A stretch of 44,736 nucleotides of DNA, from assembly GCF_002412165.1 (NCBI RefSeq), contig NZ_NXIA01000021.1, positions 1-44,736 of the forward strand. The letters are read 5' to 3'. The notes under the pieces are model-generated. The model was not told the origin of the DNA, searched no databases, and saw nothing but the letters and a program-made list of their open reading frames with translations. The DNA is from Curtobacterium sp. 'Ferrero' (GTDB taxonomy: Bacteria; Actinomycetota; Actinomycetes; Actinomycetales; Microbacteriaceae). The translations under genes were made by a program, and so were the position numbers. Of this stretch, positions 1 to 8,169 are shown piece after piece. Position 1 is the first letter of the stretch. Every line of letters starts with the position of its first letter.

Positions 1-41
1 CCACCCACCCGCCCACCGTCGTGCCCCCGCCTACCCGTGAG

Positions 42-47
42 TAGGGT
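42..47 (+). promoter_or_regulatory. -10 box of the DUF885 gene (leaderless)
   Basis: TAGGGT lies 7 nt before the ATG at 55, which places the predicted transcription start at or next to the start codon. No Shine-Dalgarno sequence precedes the ATG. I see no clear -35. Confidence 0.6.
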
Positions 48-54
48 CGGACCC

Positions 55-1734
55 ATGACCGAAGACCGTCCCGTCCGCCAACCGTCCGCCGTCGACCGCG
101 TCGCCGAGGACTGGGTGACCACCCTCGTCGACCTCGACCCGACCGTCGCCACGTACATCGGCGTGCCCGGGCGCACGGGGGAGTACGGCGACACCTCACC
201 GGCCGGGGCGTCGGCGATGGCGGAGGCGGCCGCGGCGGCGAAGCGGGCCCTCGACGCGGCCGAGGCCACCGACGACGTCGACCGCGTCACCAAGGCCGAC
301 CTCGGCGCCGAGCTCGACCTCGTCGTCGAGTCGTACGAGCGGAAGCTGCACCTCCGCGACCTCAACGTCATCGCGAGCCCGGCCCAGTCCGTCCGCGAGG
401 TCCTCGACCTCATGCCCACCGCGACCGAGTCCGACTGGCAGGACGTCGCGAGCCGGCTCCGGGCGCTGCCCGACGCGCTCGAGGGCATCCGCGAGACCCT
501 CCTCGAGGGCACCCGCGAGCAGGTCACGCCCGCGAAGCGCCAGGTCGCACTCGTCGCCGAGCAGGCCGCCCGCAACGGCGCCGACGGCGGCCTCTTCCAC
601 CAGCTCGCAGCGGGCGCCACGCTCGACGGCGACGCACCGGTGCCGGACGCCCTCCGCGCCGAGCTGCAGCGCGGAGCGGAGGTCGCGGCTGCCGCGTACC
701 GGTCGTTCGGGCAGTTCCTCGAGCACGAGCTGCTCCCGCTCGCCACGCCTGTCGACGCCGTCGGCCGCGAGGACTACGAGCTGCACTCCCGGCACTTCCT
801 CGGCGCCGTGGTCGACCTCGACGAGACGTACGCGTGGGGGATCGAGGAGCTGGCCAGGATGCGCGAGGAGCAAGAGCGCATCGCCGACCGCATCGAGTCG
901 GGCGCGAGCGTCGCCCGCGCCATCGAGGTCCTCGACCAGGACCCGGCCAGGATCCTGCACGGCACCGACGCGCTGCAGCGCTGGATGCAGGAGACGAGCG
1001 ACGAGTCGATCCGCGAGATGGACGGCCGGTACTTCGACATCCCGGACCCGATCAAGCGTCTCGAGTGCCGGATCGCGCCGACGCAGGAGGGCGGGATCTA
1101 CTACACCGGCCCGTCCGACGACTTCTCGCGCGCCGGCCGGATGTGGTGGTCGGTGCCGGAGGGCGTGACCGAGTTCGGGACCTGGCGCGAGAAGACGACC
1201 GTCTACCACGAGGGCGTCCCCGGCCACCACCTCCAGATCAGCCAGGGCGTCTACAACCGCGGCGAGCTCAACACCTGGCGTCGCCAGCTCGCCGGGTCGT
1301 CCGGGCACGTCGAGGGCTGGGCGCTCTACGCCGAGCGCCTCATGGAGCAGCTCGGCTTCCTCGACGACGACGGCGACCGCCTCGGCATGCTCGACGGGCA
1401 GCGCATGCGAGCCGCCCGCGTGGTGCTCGACATCGGCGTGCACCTGCAGAAGACGAACCCGGACGGCGGCGCCTGGACGTGGGAGTACGCGCTCGACTTC
1501 ATGGGACGGAACGTCAACATGGCGCCGGAGTTCGTCCGGTTCGAGGTCGCGCGCTACTTCGGCTGGCCGGGTCAGGCACCGTCCTACAAGGTCGGGCAGC
1601 GCGTGTGGGAGTCCATCCGCGACGAGGTCGCGGCGCGCGAGGGCGCCGCCTTCGACCTCAAGTCGTTCCACCACCGCGCGCTCGCGCTCGGCAGCATCGG
1701 ACTCGACACCCTGCGGAGCGCCCTGCTCGGCTGA
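55..1734 (+). CDS. DUF885 family protein, probable zinc metallopeptidase
   Basis: This 559-residue protein has the two hallmarks of the DUF885 family. One is a zinc-site-like motif YHEGVPGHHLQ with His385-Glu386 and a following PGHH. The other is HVEGWALYAERL beginning near residue 418. DUF885 proteins are thought to be gluzincin-type peptidases; the substrate cannot be told here. There is no signal peptide or membrane segment, so it is probably cytoplasmic. I chose the ATG at 55 over the in-frame GTG at 37 because TAGGGT sits exactly one leaderless distance upstream of 55. It is a single gene, separated from rpsA by a palindromic terminator-like element. The family call is firm; peptidase activity is inferred. 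Confidence 0.85.
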   Translation: MTEDRPVRQPSAVDRVAEDWVTTLVDLDPTVATYIGVPGRTGEYGDTSPAGASAMAEAAAAAKRALDAAEATDDVDRVTKADLGAELDLVVESYERKLHLRDLNVIASPAQSVREVLDLMPTATESDWQDVASRLRALPDALEGIRETLLEGTREQVTPAKRQVALVAEQAARNGADGGLFHQLAAGATLDGDAPVPDALRAELQRGAEVAAAAYRSFGQFLEHELLPLATPVDAVGREDYELHSRHFLGAVVDLDETYAWGIEELARMREEQERIADRIESGASVARAIEVLDQDPARILHGTDALQRWMQETSDESIREMDGRYFDIPDPIKRLECRIAPTQEGGIYYTGPSDDFSRAGRMWWSVPEGVTEFGTWREKTTVYHEGVPGHHLQISQGVYNRGELNTWRRQLAGSSGHVEGWALYAERLMEQLGFLDDDGDRLGMLDGQRMRAARVVLDIGVHLQKTNPDGGAWTWEYALDFMGRNVNMAPEFVRFEVARYFGWPGQAPSYKVGQRVWESIRDEVAAREGAAFDLKSFHHRALALGSIGLDTLRSALLG

Positions 1735-1749
1735 CGCCGACGACGGCCT

Positions 1750-1790
1750 GGAGGCGCGGGGCGGGCCCGCACCGCGCCTCCCGTCCGTCC
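1750..1790. terminator. Palindromic element copy 1, after the DUF885 gene
   Basis: Arms GGAGGCGCGG (1750-1759) and CCGCGCCTCC (1772-1781) enclose an inner palindrome GCGGGCCCGC, followed by the family's usual CGTCCGTCC tail. First of nine copies in the window. No T-tract follows. Function as a terminator is inferred from its position after the stop codon. Confidence 0.65.
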
Positions 1791-1814
1791 GTGGTCGCGC
1801 AGCGACACGCCCGG

Positions 1815-1844
1815 TTGTGACGCCTCGTCCGCTGCGGTTAGACT
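1815..1844 (+). promoter_or_regulatory. rpsA promoter
   Basis: TTGTGA (1815-1820) and TAGACT (1839-1844) are spaced 18 bp apart, the best sigma70-like pair in the window. The predicted start near 1851 gives a leader of about 118 nt with a short hairpin (GAGGGTCGCTCCCTC). S1 autoregulates its own translation in E. coli; whether this leader does so is unknown. Confidence 0.6.
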
Positions 1845-1968
1845 TGTGCGGCGCAATCCGCGTCACACAACCACACCGCTGCTCGGCTCGCCCTCGTCTG
1901 AGGTGCGGACCAGAGGGTCGCTCCCTCGCCGCGCAGCCCGACTCATGTCCGTTCGGAGCAATCTCTAC

Positions 1969-3432
1969 ATGACAACCACCACGACCAAGGCTCCCAAGCA
2001 GGTCGCCATCAACGACATCGGCTCGGCTGATGACTTCCTGGCCGAGGTCGAGAAGACCCTGAAGTTCTTCAACGACGGAGACCTCATCTCCGGCACCGTC
2101 GTGAAGATCGACCGCGACGAGGTCCTCCTCGACGTCGGTTACAAGACCGAGGGTGTCATCCCCTCGCGCGAGCTCTCGATCAAGCACGACGTCGACCCCA
2201 ACGAGGTCGTCGAGGTCGGTGACGAGGTCGAGGCCCTCGTCCTCCAGAAGGAGGACAAGGAAGGCCGCCTGATCCTGTCGAAGAAGCGGGCGCAGTACGA
2301 GCGCGCCTGGGGCGACGTCGAGAAGATCAAGGAGTCCGACGGCGTCGTGACCGGCACGGTCATCGAGGTCGTCAAGGGCGGCCTGATCGTCGACATCGGC
2401 CTCCGCGGCTTCCTCCCGGCCTCGCTCATCGAGCTGCGCCGCGTCCGCGACCTCACGCCGTACCTCGGTCAGGAGCTCGAGGCGAAGATCCTCGAGCTCG
2501 ACAAGAACCGCAACAACGTGGTCCTCTCGCGCCGCGCCCTGCTCGAGCAGACGCAGTCCGAGTCGCGCACCACGTTCCTCAACAACCTCCACAAGGGCCA
2601 GGTCCGCAAGGGCGTCGTCTCCTCGATCGTCAACTTCGGTGCGTTCGTGGACCTCGGCGGCGTCGACGGTCTCGTCCACGTCTCGGAGCTCAGCTGGAAG
2701 CACATCGAGCACGCCAGCGAGGTCGTCGAGGTCGGCCAGGAGGTCACCGTCGAGATCCTCGAGGTCGACCTGGACCGCGAGCGCGTCTCGCTGTCGCTCA
2801 AGGCGACGCAGGAGGACCCGTGGCAGGTCTTCGCCCGCACCCACGCGATCGGTCAGATCGCACCGGGCAAGGTCACGAAGCTCGTGCCGTTCGGTGCCTT
2901 CGTCCGCGTCGCCGACGGCATCGAGGGCCTCGTGCACATCTCGGAGCTGTCGAACAAGCACGTCGAGCTCGCCGAGCAGGTCGTGTCCGTCGGTGACGAG
3001 GTCTTCGTCAAGATCATCGACATCGACCTCGACCGTCGCCGCATCTCGCTCAGCCTCAAGCAGGCGAACGACGGCGTGGACCCGGAGGGCACCGAGTTCG
3101 ACCCGGCGCTCTACGGCATGCCGACCGAGTACGACGAGCAGGGCAACTACAAGTACCCCGAGGGCTTCGACCCGGAGACCAACGAGTGGCGCGAGGGCTA
3201 CGAGACCCAGCGCACCGAGTGGGAGGGGCAGTACGCCGCCGCCCAGTCGCGTTGGGAGGCCCACAAGGCGCAGGTCGCGAAGACCATCGCCGAGGAGGCG
3301 CAGGGTGGCTTCGACCTCCCGGCCAGCGCTTCGTCGTCCTCCTCGTTCTCGGGCGAGTCGAACGGTGCGGGCACCCTCGCCGACGACGCCTCGCTCGCAG
3401 CGCTCCGCGAGAAGCTCAGCTCGAACAACTGA
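1969..3432 (+). CDS. rpsA: 30S ribosomal protein S1
   Basis: This 487-residue protein carries four S1 (OB-fold) RNA-binding domains, roughly residues 35-105, 120-190, 205-275 and 290-360. The last two have the VxxIVxFGAFVDL / VHISELS pattern. A C-terminal tail rich in Glu, Tyr, Ser and Gly follows, as in other high-GC Gram-positive S1 proteins. S1 binds mRNA on the small ribosomal subunit and supports initiation on structured messages. I chose the ATG at 1969 (MTTTTTKAPKQVAIN) because the family begins there and GGAG lies about 10 nt upstream. The GTG/ATG starts further upstream would add a non-conserved extension. The gene is monocistronic, with its own promoter and a strong hairpin downstream. 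Confidence 0.97.
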   Translation: MTTTTTKAPKQVAINDIGSADDFLAEVEKTLKFFNDGDLISGTVVKIDRDEVLLDVGYKTEGVIPSRELSIKHDVDPNEVVEVGDEVEALVLQKEDKEGRLILSKKRAQYERAWGDVEKIKESDGVVTGTVIEVVKGGLIVDIGLRGFLPASLIELRRVRDLTPYLGQELEAKILELDKNRNNVVLSRRALLEQTQSESRTTFLNNLHKGQVRKGVVSSIVNFGAFVDLGGVDGLVHVSELSWKHIEHASEVVEVGQEVTVEILEVDLDRERVSLSLKATQEDPWQVFARTHAIGQIAPGKVTKLVPFGAFVRVADGIEGLVHISELSNKHVELAEQVVSVGDEVFVKIIDIDLDRRRISLSLKQANDGVDPEGTEFDPALYGMPTEYDEQGNYKYPEGFDPETNEWREGYETQRTEWEGQYAAAQSRWEAHKAQVAKTIAEEAQGGFDLPASASSSSSFSGESNGAGTLADDASLAALREKLSSNN

Positions 3433-3450
3433 TCGAGCTGGTCGACAGCA

Positions 3451-3493
3451 CCGGAAGCCCGGCACTCCCTCAGCGGGGGTGCCGGGCTTCCGG
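3451..3493 (+). terminator. rpsA terminator hairpin
   Basis: A perfect 15-bp stem, CCGGAAGCCCGGCAC (3451-3465) with its complement at 3479-3493, starts 18 nt after the rpsA stop. The T-tract is poor, as is usual in high-GC actinobacteria. Its sequence is unrelated to the recurring GGGAGGCGCGG element. Confidence 0.85.
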
Positions 3494-3537
3494 CCGTTCC
3501 GCAGGCGCTTCCGGTCGTCCTCGGGGCTGACCGACGT

Positions 3538-3543
3538 TAGCCT
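3538..3543 (+). promoter_or_regulatory. -10 box of coaE (leaderless)
   Basis: TAGCCT ends 7 nt before the GTG start at 3551 and no ribosome binding site is present. This is the same geometry as upstream of the DUF885 gene, uvrB and uvrA. Confidence 0.6.
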
Positions 3544-3550
3544 GGTTGCC

Positions 3551-4162
3551 GTGCGCATCATCGGTCTCACGGGTGGCATCGCCGCCGGCAAGTCGACGGT
3601 CTCCGCCCGCTGGGCCGAACACGGGGCGGTCGTCGTCGACGCCGACCGGCTGGCCCGCCAGGCGGTGGAGCCCGGGAGCCCCGGCCTCGCACGGGTCGCC
3701 GAGCGGTTCGGGCCGTCCGTGATCGCACCCGACGGATCGCTCGACCGCCCCGCGCTCGGCGCGGTCGTGTTCGCCGACCCCGAAGCCCGCAAGGACCTCG
3801 AACGCATCACCCACCCGGAGGTCTGGCGGCTGGCGCAGCAGGCGTTCGACGCGGCGGAGGCCGCCGACCCCGACGCCGTCGTCGTCTACGACGTCCCGCT
3901 GCTCGCCGAGGCCGCCGGGTCGCGTCCGATCCGGTTCGACGCCGTCGTGGTGGTCGACGCCCCGGCCGACCAGCGCGTGGAGCGTCTCGTCGAGCACCGG
4001 GGCATGGACCGCGCCGAGGCCGAACGTCGGGTCGCAGCGCAGGTCTCCGACGCCGAGCGCCTCGCACTGGCCGACCACGTCGTCGACGCCACCGGCACCG
4101 TCGCCGACACGGTCCGGTCGGCCGACGAGGTCTGGGCACGTCTCACCCGGTCCGCACGGTGA
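3551..4162 (+). CDS. coaE: Dephospho-CoA kinase
   Basis: This 203-residue P-loop kinase phosphorylates the 3'-hydroxyl of dephospho-CoA, the last step of coenzyme A synthesis. The N-terminus VRIIGLTGGIAAGKST contains the Walker A motif (residues 8-16). VVVYDVPLLAE and the VVVVDAP segment match the CoA-binding part of the family. The GTG start is set by the P-loop position and by the leaderless -10 box. Many actinobacterial CoaE proteins carry a C-terminal UPF0157 (GrpB-like) domain; this one does not. Its stop overlaps the next gene's GTG by 4 bp (GTGA), so the hydrolase that follows is probably translationally coupled. The rpsA-coaE order is common in actinobacteria. Confidence 0.96.
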   Translation: MRIIGLTGGIAAGKSTVSARWAEHGAVVVDADRLARQAVEPGSPGLARVAERFGPSVIAPDGSLDRPALGAVVFADPEARKDLERITHPEVWRLAQQAFDAAEAADPDAVVVYDVPLLAEAAGSRPIRFDAVVVVDAPADQRVERLVEHRGMDRAEAERRVAAQVSDAERLALADHVVDATGTVADTVRSADEVWARLTRSAR

Positions 4163-5376
4163 AGCACCGGGTCCTCCTGCTCGCCGCGTTCGTCCTGCTG
4201 GTCGCGATCGTCGCCGGGGCGTTCGTCGGGGCGAACGTCCTCGCCGGACAGCGCACGGCCGACCAGGGTCGGACGGCTGCCCAGGAGCGCGCCCGCGGCG
4301 ACGAACACGGTCCGGACGGTGAGTTCCACCGCTTCCGGCTCGGCTCGGTCGCGGGGGAGCGCCTCGAGCCGAACCGCGACGACTTCGCGGCGCGCACGGC
4401 CGCGTCCGGCCCGCTCCTGCTCTTCCTGCCCGCGACCCGGGCGAAGCCGGCCGACTACCAGCGCTTCCTCGCGGCGGCGCTGCAGGACGGCTACCACGTG
4501 CTCGGGCTCGACTACTGGAACCTCGGCCGCACCCTGTCCGGCACCTGCGAGGCAGACCCGCACTGCTACGGCCAGGTGCAGCGCAACCGCTTCGACGGGA
4601 CGCAGCCGTCCGCGGACAGCGACGTCACCCCGGCCGGGTCGATCGTGTCCCGGTTCCGCGATGCCATCGCCTACCTGGACGACCACGACCCGAACGGCGG
4701 CTGGGGACGGTTCGTCGAGCCACGACGGGACATCGCGTGGTCGGACATCGTCGTGGCCGGACACTCCCAGGGCGGGGGCGAGGCGGCGTACATCGCGCAC
4801 ATCCGCTCGGTACGCGGGGCGCTCATGTTCTCGTCGCCGGTCGAGTCGCTCGGTGCCGCCCACGCCGCGTGGATGGACCACCCCGGACGGACGCCCGTCG
4901 ACCGCATGTACGCCATCGACGACGTCGCGGACGTGTTCGGGCCGCGCATCCGTGGTTCGTGGAAGGTGCTCGGGCTCGACGGGACGACGGGGCCGTTCCG
5001 GACGGCGACCGCACCGCCGCCGACGGGCACGGACCCGCACGCGATCCTCACCGACCTGGACTTCGGCGACCCGGGGCAGGCGCACTCGCGGATCGTGAAG
5101 GACTCGACGCCGCTGGACCGGGACGGGGCCCCGGAGATGCTGCCGCTCTGGCAGTGGATGCTGCACCGGTTCCCGACCACCGCGGAACCGGTGTCCGGCG
5201 TGCCGACCGCGGGCGCCACGACGGCGAGCGCGCCCACGGGCGACACCACGGCCGACGGCACCGCGACTCAGGGCACCGCGACTCAGGGCACAGCGACGCA
5301 GGGCACAGCGACGCAGGGCGCAGCGACGCAGGGCACCACGGCCACGTCTTCCGCACCTTCCCCGGGCGGGTCATAG
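4159..5376 (+). CDS. Membrane-anchored or secreted alpha/beta hydrolase-fold protein
   Basis: This 405-residue protein starts with a short basic stretch and one hydrophobic segment (about residues 5-29), a signal peptide or single anchor. The rest would face outside the cell. The nucleophile elbow GHSQGG, in VVAGHSQGGGEAAYIAH, marks an alpha/beta hydrolase with a probable catalytic Ser. The substrate is unknown; it loosely recalls the BPSS1187-like hydrolases. The C-terminus is a disordered Ala/Thr/Gly tail with GTATQ pentapeptides encoded by a 15-bp tandem repeat. It overlaps coaE by 4 bp. The acyl ligase starts 22 nt downstream from its own -10 box. A link to the ligase and acyltransferase is only positional. 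Confidence 0.75.
   Translation: MKHRVLLLAAFVLLVAIVAGAFVGANVLAGQRTADQGRTAAQERARGDEHGPDGEFHRFRLGSVAGERLEPNRDDFAARTAASGPLLLFLPATRAKPADYQRFLAAALQDGYHVLGLDYWNLGRTLSGTCEADPHCYGQVQRNRFDGTQPSADSDVTPAGSIVSRFRDAIAYLDDHDPNGGWGRFVEPRRDIAWSDIVVAGHSQGGGEAAYIAHIRSVRGALMFSSPVESLGAAHAAWMDHPGRTPVDRMYAIDDVADVFGPRIRGSWKVLGLDGTTGPFRTATAPPPTGTDPHAILTDLDFGDPGQAHSRIVKDSTPLDRDGAPEMLPLWQWMLHRFPTTAEPVSGVPTAGATTASAPTGDTTADGTATQGTATQGTATQGTATQGAATQGTTATSSAPSPGGS
5257..5331 (+). repeat. 15-bp coding tandem repeat (5 units)
   Basis: Five consecutive 15-bp units (types GGCACCGCGACTCAG and GGCACAGCGACGCAG) encode repeated GTATQ near the hydrolase C-terminus. The unit is a multiple of three, so copy-number change would keep the frame. 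Confidence 0.9.
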
Positions 5377-5386
5377 CCGACCGCAA

Positions 5387-5392
5387 TACGCT
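5387..5392 (+). promoter_or_regulatory. -10 box of the acyl ligase gene (leaderless)
   Basis: TACGCT ends 6 nt before the GTG at 5399, and no ribosome binding site is seen. The ligase may therefore be transcribed independently of coaE and the hydrolase. Confidence 0.55.
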
Positions 5393-5398
5393 CGGGTC

Positions 5399-6910
5399 GT
5401 GCAGCAACCAGCAGAACTCCCGGGACTGCGCGCCGTGATCGCCGATCGTGGTGCGCACGGGTCCCGGCGTGCCTACCTCGAGGACGCCCGGTCCGAGCGC
5501 GTCCTCACCTACGGGACCCTCGACCGCGCGGTCTCGGCGTGGACCGCCGTGTTCGACACCATCGGCGTGCCCGCGTCCGGCGCCGTGCTCGTGGACCTGG
5601 GCGACCCGCTGTCGTTCGCCGTCGTGCACCTCGCCGCGGTCGCCTCCGGCCGTCGCGCCGTCCCGGTCGACACCGGTCAGCCGACGACCGAACCGGGACG
5701 GCTCGGAGCGCTGCTCGGCGGTGCCTCGCTCGTCGTCTCCGACCGCGACGAGGACGCCACCGTCCCCGGCGCGCCGTCCGCTCGGATCGACCCCGGGACG
5801 TTCCTGCCGACCGGGGTGCGCGACGGCGACGTCCCGTCGGACGTGCCCGAGACGCCCGGCGAGGGCTCCGTCGTCCTGTTCACCTCGGGCTCGACGGGCA
5901 CGCCGAAGGGGGTCGAGCTGCCCGAATCGCAGCTGCTCTTCGTGGCGCGCGCGGTGGCGGACCACAACGGCCTGACAGCGGACGACCGCGGGTTCAACTC
6001 GTTGCCGCTCTTCCACGTGAACGCCGAGGTCGTGGGTCTGCTCGCCACCCTCGTCGCCGGGGCGACCCTGGTGCTCGACCGACGGTTCCGGCGGACGGGC
6101 TTCTGGGAGCTGCTCGCCGACCGGCGCGTGACCTGGCTCAACGCGGTCCCGGCGATCCTCGCGGTGCTCGCGAAGACCGGGCCGCTGGCGTTCCCGGACG
6201 GCCTGCGGTTCGTGCGGAGCGCATCGGCACCGCTGCCGGACCCGGTGCGGGCGGCGCTCGGCGACGTGCCGCTCGTGGTCAGCTGGGGCATGACCGAGGG
6301 CGCGTCCCAGATCACCGCGACACCGCTCGACGCCCCGGCACGACCCGGGAGCGTCGGTGTCCCGGTGGGGTGCGAGGTCCAGGCCCGCGACGACGACGGC
6401 CGTGTGCTCGGCCCCGACCACGTCGGCGCCCTGTGGGTGCGCGGCCCCGGGATCGTCGACCACTACCTCGGCGGTCGAGCAGCAGAACGGTTCGACGCCG
6501 ACGGCTGGCTGAGCACCGGCGACGTGGGCTCGGTCGCCGCCGACGGGTGGGTGTCCCTCGCCGGTCGGTCCGACGACGTCATCAACCGGGGCGGCGAGAA
6601 GGTCTACCCGTCCGAGGTCGAGGACGTCCTGCTGGGTGACGCCCGCGTGCTCGAGGCGGTGGTCGTCGGCCGTCCGCACGACGTCCTCGGTGCCGTCCCC
6701 GTGGCGTACGTCATCGCCCAGCCCGAGGCCGACGTCGACCCGGTCGCGCTCGTCGCCGACCTCACCGCACGCGCCGAGTCGGGGCTGACCCGCTTCCGCC
6801 GCCCGGTCGAGATCACCGTGGTGCCGGACCTGCCGCGCGCGCCGACGGGGAAGATCCGGCGAGCCGAGGTCCGCTCGATGGCCAGCACGGTCGGTGAGGT
6901 CGAGACGTGA
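5399..6910 (+). CDS. AMP-forming acyl-CoA synthetase / acid-CoA ligase family protein
   Basis: This 503-residue protein belongs to the ANL adenylating enzymes. It has the P-loop-like motif FTSGSTGTPKG (near residue 160), the GMTEGASQ motif, and STGDVG with GRSDDVINRGGEKVYP around the hinge. Near the C-terminus PRAPTGKIRR contains the catalytic lysine. It should activate a carboxylic acid as the acyl-AMP and then probably the acyl-CoA; the acid cannot be predicted. The GTG start follows from the -10 box. Its stop overlaps the GTG of the membrane acyltransferase by 4 bp (GTGA), so the two are almost certainly made together. An acyl thioester supplied by this enzyme could be the donor for that acyltransferase; this is inference. 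Confidence 0.88.
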   Translation: MQQPAELPGLRAVIADRGAHGSRRAYLEDARSERVLTYGTLDRAVSAWTAVFDTIGVPASGAVLVDLGDPLSFAVVHLAAVASGRRAVPVDTGQPTTEPGRLGALLGGASLVVSDRDEDATVPGAPSARIDPGTFLPTGVRDGDVPSDVPETPGEGSVVLFTSGSTGTPKGVELPESQLLFVARAVADHNGLTADDRGFNSLPLFHVNAEVVGLLATLVAGATLVLDRRFRRTGFWELLADRRVTWLNAVPAILAVLAKTGPLAFPDGLRFVRSASAPLPDPVRAALGDVPLVVSWGMTEGASQITATPLDAPARPGSVGVPVGCEVQARDDDGRVLGPDHVGALWVRGPGIVDHYLGGRAAERFDADGWLSTGDVGSVAADGWVSLAGRSDDVINRGGEKVYPSEVEDVLLGDARVLEAVVVGRPHDVLGAVPVAYVIAQPEADVDPVALVADLTARAESGLTRFRRPVEITVVPDLPRAPTGKIRRAEVRSMASTVGEVET

Positions 6911-8076
6911 CCGGCGCCACCACCGCCGCGGCTCCCACCGCGGTCGCCGGTTCGCCCACCCGCACGGCGGAGGGCAAGCCGCGGCACCTGTACGAGGTGG
7001 ACGTCCTCCGCATCCTCACGTTCGCGTGCGTCATCGGCGTCCACACGACGAGCCACACGGTGGCCGACGACGACGTCCCGCTGAACGCCCTGCTGGGGCT
7101 GCTGCACTTCACGCGGCTCGTCTTCTTCTCGCTGACCGCGTTCGTCCTCGTCTACAGCTACGACCTCCGGCCCCGGCCGATGGCGCAGTTCTGGCCGAAG
7201 CGCTTCCTGCTCGTCGGCGTACCGTACCTGGCCTGGTCGTTCGTCTACGTGGCCGCGTCGTGGCTGCTCAGCTCGACCCGTCGCGGTGACGTGCCCGACC
7301 TGGTCCGCACGTACGCCGAGGGCATCGTCACCGGCGTCGCCTGGTACCACCTGTACTTCCTGCTCGTGACGATGCAGGTCTACCTGCTGCTGCCGGTGAT
7401 CGTCTGGCTCGTCCGGCGCACGCGCGGGCACCACGTCGCTGTGCTGGCGGTCGCGATGCTCGTCCAGCTCGTCGTCTTCGCCGGGTACAAGTACTTCCCG
7501 GAGAGCGCGGCGTGGCTGAACGGCTACCAGAAGCAGTTCTTCTTCTCGTACGTGTTCTTCATCGTCTCGGGAGCGGTCGCCGCCGACCACGCCGACGCCT
7601 TCCTGCGCTTCATCCGGGTGCACCGGACCGGCGTGCTGTGGGGCTTCGCGGCGGTCGGCGTCGGGACGCTCGGCGTGTGGACCGTGCAGGTGCTCGCCGG
7701 ACAGTCCCTCTACGCCGCCGGCACCCCGCTGCAGCCCGTCCAGGCCGTGTGGAGCACCGCCGTGTTCGTCGGGTTCCTCGCGATCGGGGCGCGGTGGGCG
7801 GACCGCCGCCGACCGGGGAGCCTCCTCGCGCGCGTCGTCGACTACGGCTCCGACCGTTCGTTCGGCATCTTCCTGAGCCACCCGTTCGTCATCTGGCTGC
7901 TCCTGTACGGCGACAGCTGGCTCGAGGGGCACGTCGCGAAGCCCTGGCTGACGCTCGTCACCTACGTCCTCGTCGTGGTCCTGTCGGTGCTCGTCACCGA
8001 GGCGTTCCGGTGGACGCCGCTGAGCGTGCCCCTCACGGGGCGCCCGTCGCTGGCGAAGCGGCGACGCGTGCGCTGA
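6907..8076 (+). CDS. Acyltransferase family 3 (OafA/YrhL-like) membrane protein
   Basis: This 389-residue integral membrane protein has about ten hydrophobic segments. The N-terminal pattern YEVDVLRILTFACVIGVHTTSH includes the conserved Arg and His of acyltransferase family 3. Family members transfer acyl groups, often O-acetyl, onto surface sugars, lipids or antibiotics across the membrane. After a short disordered N-terminus (residues 1-25) the catalytic membrane domain begins. GTG at 6907 overlaps the ligase stop by 4 bp. The ligase coupling suggests a dedicated acyl donor, but neither donor nor acceptor can be read from the sequence. A palindromic element follows the stop. Confidence 0.87.
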   Translation: MTGATTAAAPTAVAGSPTRTAEGKPRHLYEVDVLRILTFACVIGVHTTSHTVADDDVPLNALLGLLHFTRLVFFSLTAFVLVYSYDLRPRPMAQFWPKRFLLVGVPYLAWSFVYVAASWLLSSTRRGDVPDLVRTYAEGIVTGVAWYHLYFLLVTMQVYLLLPVIVWLVRRTRGHHVAVLAVAMLVQLVVFAGYKYFPESAAWLNGYQKQFFFSYVFFIVSGAVAADHADAFLRFIRVHRTGVLWGFAAVGVGTLGVWTVQVLAGQSLYAAGTPLQPVQAVWSTAVFVGFLAIGARWADRRRPGSLLARVVDYGSDRSFGIFLSHPFVIWLLLYGDSWLEGHVAKPWLTLVTYVLVVVLSVLVTEAFRWTPLSVPLTGRPSLAKRRRVR

Positions 8077-8089
8077 CCACCGGGACGAC

Positions 8090-8131
8090 GGACGGGAGGC
8101 TCCCCACCGGCTGGTGTCGTGCCTCCCGTCC
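8090..8131. terminator. Palindromic element copy 2, between convergent genes
   Basis: Arms GGACGGGAGGC (8090-8100) and GCCTCCCGTCC (8121-8131) are perfectly complementary. The element sits between the acyltransferase (plus) and the MFS gene (minus) and could serve both strands. Confidence 0.75.
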
Positions 8132-8169
8132 GTCCCGTGGTCGCGTCCGCGACCGCGCGGACCGACCGG

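Noticed and set aside
196..3810. A 1204-codon minus-strand open frame opposite the DUF885 gene, rpsA and coaE
   Set aside because: Antisense shadow of well-supported genes. It has no recognisable motif and no plausible promoter or ribosome binding site.
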